A stretch of DNA of 64,000 nt from Aristolochia californica (taxonomy: Eukaryota; Streptophyta; Magnoliopsida; Piperales; Aristolochiaceae), in assembly GCA_029961685.1 (NCBI GenBank), contig JARWKL010000015.1, positions 24,583,220 through 24,647,219 on the forward strand, written 5' to 3'. Within the stretch, counting starts at the first letter, position 1; each line of letters begins with the position of its first letter. Positions 56,001 to 64,000 of this stretch are shown in pieces. The notes beneath the pieces were generated by a model. It was given only the letters and a program-made list of their open reading frames with translations. It did not search any database and was not told the origin of the DNA. A program made the position numbers and the translations under genes.

Positions 56001-57703
56001 AATCCGAATTACCCATCAGGCCAGCATAGGAGAACAAAATAGTACCGGAGGCATCTCTAATAATGCCGCCAAACCCAGCCGGACCCGGGTTTCCTTGAGC
56101 ACTCCTGTCAAAGTTTAGCTTAGAAACCCCATTTGGGGGGGGGGGGGGGGGAGACTGGCTGGTGGGGGTGGCGGCGACTTCCTACCATTTGAGCGATGCA
56201 TCATCGCCAACTAGATCTTAAAGAGGTACCGCTTAAGGTGTCCCTTGTGTGAAGCCAAGCAGATATGTGCCCAACAATCGATTCAATGACCTCGTTGGTG
56301 GAGCAGGATATTGAGCTAAAACTCCTACTGTTCCTCTCCTGCCAAAGCAACCAAGGAATGTGCCCAAGGCAGGCAGAGGCCAACAGGGGCCCCAGCTTGG
56401 GCAGAGGAATATGTTGGAGGAATTGGCATACATCGGATTAGTGTTCTGGCATACAGAAAGTAAGGCCAATGCGCTGCAAGATGTGGGTCCAAACTCTCCA
56501 AGAGAAATGACAGTGTAAGACCAGGTGCGAGATAGTAGCCTGGGAGCAAAGAGGACATAGGCTGCAGGGTGCAGAATTTCCTTTCTTGTAAGATTATCTG
56601 CTGTCAGAATCTGACCATGAAGGGCACACCAAAGAAAGAATTGAATCTTTGGAGGAGCCAATATCTTCCAAGCAGTAGAGCTAATATGAGGAGGGTGGGG
56701 TCTATATTTGCACCGGGGTTTTTTTACTCATGCTATCACTGCCTTGTGGGGTGAGGGGGAAACCCCATTCCTGCCAAGATGGGGTTGCATTCCCTGTTTA
56801 ACCCAGCTTATGCCCATCCATAGCTCTACATGATTGAGCTGTGATTTTGGTTGAACCTTTGAACTAGTCCTGATTGACAGGTACAGACATTTTTCAGGCA
56901 TTATCTGGGACAATCTGATGAGACTCAGATTATATGTTTACCTTTGAAATAAGTAAACTGGAAGTAAAAGGAGGGAAAAATAAAGCTATTAAATTGAGAG
57001 ATTGAGGAGTGGAGAGAGAAGAAAAAAGATAGAAAGAAGAAGAGAGCTGAGAAGTGTGCTGCAGTATGCCGCTCTACATTCACTAATCCCTATATGTCCC
57101 TATGGACACTTATAATTTAATGAAAATTGGAATTTAAAGATCCTATAAACATCTGAGCTTACTACTACTCTAGAGGGCAATCTGACAAATATAAATTTAC
57201 CAAAATACCTTCACATAATTCAACAAAAACCATTAGTAATCCTGGTCATTCTGTTGTTTCTCCAAGTCAATTTTTGGTTTTTAAGGTTGCTTTAGAGAAG
57301 AGATATGTTTGAATGATATTTGCTAGGTCATCTGGATCAGCTGGGGGATTCCATTAGACTGACCAAGTGTTTGTGTGGTCTGTATAACTGAAGTCTGGAC
57401 CAACCTGTCTGAAGCAGGTTGAGTGGGCTGAACCTGAAAAAATATGGGTTTGATTGCTGATTGTTTATCTAATCATATTTCAGCAGTTAGCAGGAGTAAC
57501 ATATTCAGATTATTGCAGGAGGTATTGTCAACAACACACTGAGGCCCCCGGTGCCAAGTTTTTGTGATCCTGAATGGAGGAAGCTAATGGAGCAGTGTTG
57601 GGCTCCAGACCCCACAGCTCGGCCCTCATTTACTGAAATAGCAAGTCGCCTCCGTTTGATGTCCAATCAAACTAAAAACCAAGGCCACCAGGCACACAAG
57701 TGA
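50057..57703 (+). CDS. PB1-domain Raf-like MAP kinase kinase kinase (subgroup B4 type)
   Basis: Eight coding exons join in phase: 50057-52735, 52880-52960, 53487-53639, 53758-53921, 54316-54463, 54609-54731, 54889-54976, 57519-57703; about 1206 aa. The N-terminal box [17 protein letters not shown] (about 66-82) and the PB1 domain (about 186-284, [18 protein letters not shown]) are those of the plant Raf subgroup with At1g16270/At1g79570. A long disordered middle precedes the kinase: Gly loop GSGTFGTV (934-941), VAIK lysine 954, catalytic loop HFDLKCDN (Asp1056), DFG (Asp1078), APE, and the C-lobe [18 protein letters not shown]. All catalytic residues are present; HFD in place of HRD makes it a non-RD kinase, usual for this subgroup. 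B4 Rafs act in the cytoplasm upstream of SnRK2 kinases in osmotic stress (family knowledge). Most of the coding sequence is one 2.7-kb exon; the last intron is 2.5 kb and holds an antisense LINE. Confidence 0.93.
55660..56720 (-). mobile_element. antisense LINE fragment in the last MAP3K intron
   Basis: Minus-strand frames give, in order, [20 protein letters not shown], the zinc knuckle [16 protein letters not shown] (zf-RVT), [19 protein letters not shown], and an RNase H-like region with [26 protein letters not shown] and [13 protein letters not shown]. The parts sit in different frames, so the copy is dead. A run of about 19 G (near 56137-56155, plus strand) interrupts it. The 3' end is at the low coordinate (TATATTTTTTTTGATAAA, plus strand near 55660). 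It is from the same family as 28.8-29.6 kb. Confidence 0.85.
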
Positions 57704-58839
57704 TACACCAGAGAATCATCAATTTTTCACTGCTTATGTTTCTTGCATAGGCTTGAATGACTTTCAAGTATATAATCAATTATGAATCATTGTATTATAA
57801 GCCTATTTATTTTGTTGATAATAGAGGGTTGGCCCTTGGAAGCATGTGATTTGGGTTTGTGGCAAGACGAGATTGGGATTTGCAGACATAATTTTTGGGA
57901 TCAAGTAATTTATGTTTGCCACCAGAAATTGTTGTAATTTTGAACACTTATATAGACTGTATTCTGTTTCATTTTACTGTTTCTATGTACTGGCAATGTG
58001 TTCCTATCAAGAATGATAGCTCTTGTTTGACATTGCTAAAGGCAAACAAAAAATTTGGCATCCTTAAAGCGTTACGTTACCCTTTAGCTTGAATTACACG
58101 CTTGATGTGGCAGTTTAATAGTCTGTTGCATCATTTTTAACATTTATGTTTGTACTTTTCTCATTCTTTTCTTCTTGTTCTTGAGATCCTATTCTCTTCT
58201 TTTTTCCCTTTTTTCTTTTCTCATCTAATTCTATTTTTTCTCTTGTAATTTCTTCTGAAGTTGCTGTTTTTCAAAGGGGAGCAGTTGTTGTGTAGCTGGG
58301 GAAGGGCTGCTGTAAAGAGAAAAATGTTAGAGAAAGAAAAAGAAAAAGAAGTAATGGGATGCTGCAGTTGCAGTTGGAAAAGAATAAAAAGCATTAGGGA
58401 GGTGCAAGACACAAAGATGGAAAAAACAGAGAAGAAGAATACTGGAGCAAGGGTGGACGAGGGGAAGATGAAAAAAAGGTGTTAAGCTTTTGGTTTCTGT
58501 TAGGATGGTATTTTACCCCATAGCATGCCAAAATAGACACTTACGTGGGACTTTCTTACCAAACTGTTCTGTTTGGAGAAGGATTTGGACCTGGGACTCT
58601 GTTCGGAGAAGAAGAAAAAGGACGGTGTCAACAAAGATCTACAGTTCCTATAATGAACTTTAATCACAGAAAAATAGGCTTTACAAACAATTGACTAAAT
58701 CAGCTTATCTGATAGAATTCTCGGTGGTTTAACTATATGACTTGTTCACGCAATTGTTCATCCATAGATCAGTGCCAAATGATTTTTTTTTTTTTTTTCA
58801 GATTTGAGGTTAAATATTAATGTTGAAAACGGTAAATCT
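57704..58839. other. MAP3K 3' UTR and spacer to the GRAS gene
   Basis: Convergent 3' ends. Includes an A/G-rich low-complexity stretch at 58320-58480 and a T-run at about 58783-58798. No gene seen. Confidence 0.5.
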
Positions 58840-60393
58840 TCAATTAGATACAGCATTGTGTACTTGCCATGCAGACGCCACCATTATGGGCCTTCCTTTC
58901 CATCCAAGAACCAGACACCCCTTCTCGGTAGCTAAACTGTACCCATCACAGCCATACACAGACAACAACAATCTCGCCTGGCTCATGGACTTGAGGTTCA
59001 CTGCCTGGAATCCTGCTCGACCCATTTGTCTTCTCCATTGATCGGCTCTTTCGTGTCTCTCCACTCTCTCCGATCCTTCGTAAGCGATGATGTTGCCAAT
59101 CTCTTCACCGAAGTGGGTCTTCTCTAATTTGTTCCTGACAGGGCTTGGCCGAGGAAGACAAGCTTCCAGCGAGTCGAAAATAGCGGAATAGTAGTGCAGG
59201 GATTCCAAGAATCTGCCGAGGAAGAAGGGTCCATTGTGATTCGCATCTTGTTCGACGACAGTGAAGAGGGTTGGACCCAGTTTCCGGATCGCTTGGAGGA
59301 TGGCTTTGAGGGAGCCTCTGCTCTCTTTAACGTATTTGTGTAAATGCATGATGCTGTTCACAAACAAAGATTCTCCTTCTTTCAAGCCGAGGGTGTCGGG
59401 GTTCAGCAGGGAGGGAGTCATGTGTTGTGGAATCGTTTGAAATTCCAGCATCATGCCGAGGAAGTTAGCTTCTTTGGCGAGTGATTTCATGCTTGCCTGT
59501 AGCTCGTCGACGACGTCGGGAGCCGTGCCAACTCCGGTGATCCGTAGCTTCGGTGGTCTTCCTGGGCATGAAGCCAGGTTTCTGATGAGGGACGACCATT
59601 GGAGTTCATGCTCCATGCCTAGATCAATGATGTGTAGCGAGTCATGCCCTTGAGCTGCTTGATAAATTGCCTCATTGGCAGCCAGGTAGCCGAAGGCAAT
59701 GTATGGAGTGGTTTGGTGGAGGAGGTGGAAAGCTTCCACCCTCTCTTCTCTGGTGATCACTGCTGCATCTACTGCTACATTTGCTAAGGAGCCATTAGGA
59801 CCGACATTATGCAGGAGACACAACCTGGACCTTAATCCCATGGCAAAGCAATGGGAGACTCTCTGCAAGGGGTCTCCCCATGGATTCGTTGAAGCCCAGA
59901 TTTGATTAAGCAAGGAACTAGCAAGCTGAGTGTCCCTGCACCCAACAGCTTCCGCGCAGGCCAGCAACAAGTGCACCAGATGAAGCCCCGCATGAACCAC
60001 CTCATGTGTGATCCCCTCCTTGGTGAGCTCCTGCTCTGGAGTCACTCCCAGCTCTTCTACCAGGCCTCTCATCTCCACTTCATCAGCCTCGTTCATTGGA
60101 ACTTCGTTGTAGACATTACTTACTGGCATCGAGAAAGACTCCAATTCATCAGGAGATTGATGGGTCATGGCAGATTTGCTATCACATTCCCCGAGAGTGT
60201 CCATGTTGATGAAGCTGTGAACGAAATCGTCTTGCTCTATGGGAGCTAAGCCAGGAGATGACCCATCAAAATCCATCGTCGACCATGAATCTAAGTCGTC
60301 AAGGATGTCATTGATGTCAATCTGTTGATCTTCCTGATTCAGACTAGCCGGCCCAAACCTTCGGATTGCCGGATTCGAAAGCCAGCCAGTCAT
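58840..60393 (-). CDS. GRAS-family transcriptional regulator (RAD1/RGL1-like)
   Basis: Single-exon frame of 517 aa from ATG 60393. The N-terminal 130 residues are acidic (DINDILDDLDSW) and lack the DELLA and TVHYNP motifs. The GRAS domain is complete: LHR I from about 138 (LVHLLLACAEAVGCRD), VHIID-type motif LHIIDLGMEHELQW (253-266), LRITGVG, the PFYRE-like region around FVNSIMHLHKYVKESRG and VVEQDANHNGPFFLGRFLE, RVERHERADQW, and the SAW motif GWKGRPIMVASAWQVH at the C-terminus. These phrases fit the clade annotated as RGL1-like or RAD1, which in legumes acts with RAM1 and NSP2 in arbuscule development; the exact clade is my inference. GRAS proteins are nuclear co-regulators. A TATATA lies 87 bp upstream. 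Intronless genes are normal in this family. Confidence 0.9.
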   Translation of the reverse strand: MTGWLSNPAIRRFGPASLNQEDQQIDINDILDDLDSWSTMDFDGSSPGLAPIEQDDFVHSFINMDTLGECDSKSAMTHQSPDELESFSMPVSNVYNEVPMNEADEVEMRGLVEELGVTPEQELTKEGITHEVVHAGLHLVHLLLACAEAVGCRDTQLASSLLNQIWASTNPWGDPLQRVSHCFAMGLRSRLCLLHNVGPNGSLANVAVDAAVITREERVEAFHLLHQTTPYIAFGYLAANEAIYQAAQGHDSLHIIDLGMEHELQWSSLIRNLASCPGRPPKLRITGVGTAPDVVDELQASMKSLAKEANFLGMMLEFQTIPQHMTPSLLNPDTLGLKEGESLFVNSIMHLHKYVKESRGSLKAILQAIRKLGPTLFTVVEQDANHNGPFFLGRFLESLHYYSAIFDSLEACLPRPSPVRNKLEKTHFGEEIGNIIAYEGSERVERHERADQWRRQMGRAGFQAVNLKSMSQARLLLSVYGCDGYSLATEKGCLVLGWKGRPIMVASAWQVHNAVSN

Positions 60394-60479
60394 GGTTTCT
60401 CTCTGAACCTCTTAGCTCCAGTCTGCCCTTTCCCACAGTGACAATGGTGAGGTTGCCTCTACTGGGTTACCATCTGGCC

Positions 60480-60486
60480 TATATAT
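60480..60486 (-). promoter_or_regulatory. TATA-like element of the GRAS gene
   Basis: Minus strand GATATATAGG, about 87 bp upstream of the ATG, compatible with a short 5' UTR. Confidence 0.45.
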
Positions 60487-62500
60487 CTCTTCCAAGCTAC
60501 ACGGGAAGGAGAGTTTGCATCTACTTACAAAGAAGGCATATCATTTGCTTGAATATTATTTTTAGGCCTTCGTGAGCGAACAAAGAAAAAGCATCTGTTT
60601 TGCTGAAACATTAAAAATTGACTCTGGTAAGAAAAAACTAATTAAAAAAGCCTGCTTTGGAGTGATCAACATTTTTGCATATTTTTTGCTTAAACATACT
60701 GTAAATGTTACCCACATATATAGCCGTAAGTGACTAAGCAATCGATACTTCCTATACCATTAAAGCTTCATTATTTTACTGACAGGCATTGCTTTTGGTT
60801 GATCTGAAGTGAGTCTTAAGGTTGATGAACTGTTTATGTAGATAGTCAAGCCAGCCCATTCCAAAATGACAGAAAGGCGAAGAAGAACTGGAGAAGATGT
60901 CCATGACTGAAAGAGAGCTCAAGCAAGAAGACATTGTTGGAGCTCCTTAAGGTATCATAATCCATTACATGGAGAACCCACTTGGGATTTTTACCGATTT
61001 ATGATTATATATGTGGAAGATTACCATTGACAGGGAAAATCAAGCAAACAGGTGCAGTCTTCTGTAATAAGAATTACAGCAGTAAATGGTAGAGGAATCT
61101 AATCATAGGTGAAGGTGAGTGAAAGTGACACGGGTGGAGACACCAAAACTAAGCTGATTTGCTACAATATTAAATGAAAATTAAGCTAAGCAGAAAAAAA
61201 TTAATCAAGAGCCGGCTCCAATTAGCATTAAATGGCCATTTGGGGTGGACCCTCTTTGGGGTGGCATTAGCTTTTGTCCCACCCTTTCTTCTCCTTAGTC
61301 GGCCAACAAGCAATGAGACATGGAAGGTGGCCTGTATCAGAAGTTTCAGATTTAAGCTAATTCCTAAGGTTTTCTATTCTTCAGTGTTATCTACAGAGAT
61401 TTACAAATGGTAGGAAGCTAGGGTTGATGAGGAATGATTTGTTGAGCTACAAAATTGAGCTGGGGTTTGTATTTTATATCATCTTGAGTCTATGAGTCGG
61501 TGGAAATTTGGTATGTAAATAAGGTGACCCAAGCAACCATCCTATATTAGTAAAATTCTATTTTAAACTTTTAATTGATTTAGATTAATTTTAATTTAAT
61601 ATATATTAATGTAACTTTTAAAGTTTTCAATAAATTCGTGTCTTTGTAAATTATTGAAAAAAATTTAGTTAAAAGCATTTATCCTTAAGTCGGACATGGC
61701 AGCTTCAGGAGAATTTGAGAATTTAGTCTATGATGATTATTATTATTTGATCAACAAACAAAAAACCCTAATTGAGATTATTTGTATTAGTCAAATTGTT
61801 TATTCGACCTCATTAATAATATTTTTTCCCATAAAATATGCAAATAAGGGCTTTGATGGCCCTTTCCCCCCTAATTTTTGCCTTGTTCTTGATTTTGACT
61901 CTCTCAAACTTAATCTTAAAAGATGCCCTGATTGACCTAAACTCTGTTATTCAAATAGGGTGAGATAAAGCAGTTTTGGCAAGGGAGAGGGAGAAGGAGA
62001 CATTGCTTCCTTTGAAATAAACAATTCTGCCTTCTTAAATTAATGTGAATTAATATAAATTTTAGATATTTTAAATTTAGCAATATCAAACTATTTCTTA
62101 TCTTGAATTTAACCTAGGTCAATTATTAGAGATGGATTGGATTTCCTTTTGATTGAATTAGGTTCAATTGAAGCCTGGCTTTGATATGACTTAACCTGGC
62201 TTTTGATTGAATATGGGCCGTTCACTGCCTTGTTTTTTATGGGCCTAACCCGCCTATTACCAAGGCCCACCTATCCTTTTTCTGATTGAAATGACTAGAT
62301 GACCCCTAATCTTTCTCAAAATTCTCCATGGTCTCTTTCTCCGTACGGGTCCCGGAGACCACGGTCTGTGCTGTCGCGAAGAACCGGGGCATCTTTTCTC
62401 TCTAAGTAATTCTCCAATCAAAATCCGCCACGTATCTCCATAACGACAGCGTTGTTCCCCAACAGAAGCATATGCTTTTGCCACGTGGCCCTCGTACTCG
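60487..62500. other. GRAS upstream region and intergenic DNA
   Basis: No supported gene; frames at 61174-61413 and 61696-61935 show no family motif. AT-rich blocks at 61.55-61.65 and 62.04-62.10 kb. Confidence 0.45.
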
Positions 62501-64000
62501 GTTCCCACCCGACTCTTCGCTCTCTCTCAGATCTCTCTCTCTGTATTTTCAAAAGCTCCCCCTTTTCTCTCTCTAGGGTTTCTTACGACCGTAGCTGCAA
62601 TTCCCTCCCTCAGGTACCGTTGCTTGCCCCATTGCGTTTCATAATCCTCACCCTTTGTTGTTTTCTTTTTTCCTTTTTAGTTTCGCTTCTTGGTTCTTTT
62701 TTCAATTTTTGCTCCTTGGCTAGGGTAGCTGTACTGGGTTGATCGCAAGGGTTTGGTATCGATTATTTTTCTTGGGTTTTGACTGTTATAGTGGAAGGTG
62801 ATCTTTGTTGTCGGTCGTGTATGATGATTTTGTTTCTTATTTTTGAATTTTTTGCACAAACATAATGTTGTTGCAGCGTTTTCTGATTTCCTTGGCCTCC
62901 TTTACGGTTTGATTGGCTCATATGGACTACGGCAGAGTGGTTTCCATTTGATGGTATAAAGCCCAAATAGATTTGGGAGGCGGCCTTCCCGCCGCCGGAC
63001 TGAAATTCTCTTGACTCGTCTGGTTTTTGGGCAATTTATACATGTCAGTCTTCTTTTTTTCGACTGAATTTCTCTGCTGACTTATACGTTATTTTTTGCA
63101 TCTTGTATTATTGATAGACGAGATATGCGTATTATTCACAAAAAAATATGAGAAGAAGTTTGACGAGATATGTGGTTGGTTTAATGGAATCTTAAGCTGT
63201 GCTTGGGAGGATGTCTTATGGTCATCTCTGTGTGTTGTGAGGGTCCTCTAGGTATTCCTGCTTTGAATGCTTGGTGCTTAAAGTTTTGGACTTGGAAATA
63301 GTGTTAAAGTGGTTGTTACTTCTATTCTATGTGGATCCTAGAGGGAAGTTACACATCTCATGTATGTTTACTGTAGTTTATAGGTTTGGAATAATTATTT
63401 GTGAATTTAAGGTAGAATTTTCATTATAATTATAGTGACTACTGGAAGGGATATATCACATACTATTTGGAGTTCAACAAGGTATCTTGAAAAACAGCTT
63501 GCAGTTCTAAGGATTCTTTAAAACCATCCATTAGTTTGTTGACTTCTTCTTTGCAGACTACTCTGGCTAATTTTGTTGGATCTTGAGTATGACCTGTAAT
63601 TTCTCAAAAATTGAGATCTTTCTGTGCTTGTTTTAGTTCGTGTGGTGGTGCTGCACATAGTTTTGTACAGTTCAAGAACTCTATTGATCTTGTGTTCTTT
63701 ACTGGTTTATTGTTCTTCTTTATTGGTAGATTACTGTAACATGTTTAGGGTGATAATAAAAAAGAGTCACCAGGTAAACTGGTTGTAGAATTTAGAGATT
63801 AACAAGCAGGAGAGAGAAGCGAAGGAGAGAAGAGGAGAGGAAGTTGAGGCCAGAGCAGCGTGATGGGAGCAGCTCAAGTTGGGAGTTGAAACTTGACCCC
63901 TAACTCTTGTTTTTTTTTTCAATCACTTAAGCTCTACTGAACTATATCTTACTAAAAACTGACCAATTTAATTTTAATTTAGATAAGACTCTCCTGACTT
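62501..64000 (+). other. probable promoter, 5' UTR exon and first intron of a gene beyond the right edge
   Basis: A CT-rich leader (CTCTCTCTCAGATCTCTCTC, then TCTCTCTAGGGTTTC) with the plant 5' UTR word TAGGGTTT ends at a donor-like CTCAG|gtaccg (exon end 62613). The following 1.4 kb is T-rich and has no coding frame, as expected for a leader intron. No start codon of the gene is in the window, so the product is unknown. Confidence 0.4.

Noticed and set aside
61174..61413. 79-codon plus-strand frame near the GRAS promoter
   Set aside because: No motif, no supporting promoter or splice signals, and a composition typical of the spacer.

Overview
This is plant nuclear DNA, most likely from an arbuscular-mycorrhiza-forming flowering plant. 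Support: intron-rich genes with canonical splice sites, AT-rich spacers, plant-only families (PLATZ, GRAS, plant defensins, PB1-Raf kinases, urease accessory UreD), and debris of LTR and LINE retroelements. The species cannot be told from the sequence. Gene models were assembled by eye from exon homology, splice consensus and phase continuity, so exon ends are predictions.

Left part (1-13.6 kb): a partial minus-strand Golgi-type alpha-1,4-glycosyltransferase gene (At4g19900-like) leaves the window on the left. It is followed by AT-rich DNA, then an 8-exon plus-strand urease accessory gene URED (about 4.7-9.3 kb), a small unrecognised multi-exon candidate (10.1-11.0 kb), and a 4-exon PLATZ zinc-binding regulator (11.4-13.6 kb).

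Accessory middle (13.6-34.8 kb): mostly non-genic. It holds a direct segmental duplication (17.76 and 25.02 kb), a 461-bp tandem repeat carrying minus-strand tRNA-Met primer-binding-site motifs (19.2-20.1 kb), and a non-autonomous LTR retrotransposon (20,199-24,960). The inside of that element is filled with pieces of host genes: PPR-like repeats, a PRMT4/CARM1-type methyltransferase and a family-3 glycoside hydrolase, the last two joined in one open frame. Next come two convergent plant defensin genes (27.06 and 28.33 kb), the 3' end of a LINE (28.8-29.6 kb) and a small stress-type unknown protein (31.7 kb).

Right part (34.9-64 kb): a ten-coding-exon minus-strand CHD3-class chromatin remodeller (CHR4/PICKLE-RELATED 1 type, about 2251 aa) lies head to head, across about 4 kb, with a plus-strand PB1-domain Raf-like MAP3K of subgroup B4 (about 1206 aa). 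The last intron of the kinase carries an antisense LINE fragment. A single-exon GRAS regulator (RAD1/RGL1-like) follows on the minus strand. The right edge shows what looks like the 5' UTR and first intron of a gene lying mainly outside the window.

The genes are not an operon or cluster with a shared job; this is ordinary plant gene order. The most unusual object is the gene-capturing LTR retrotransposon.
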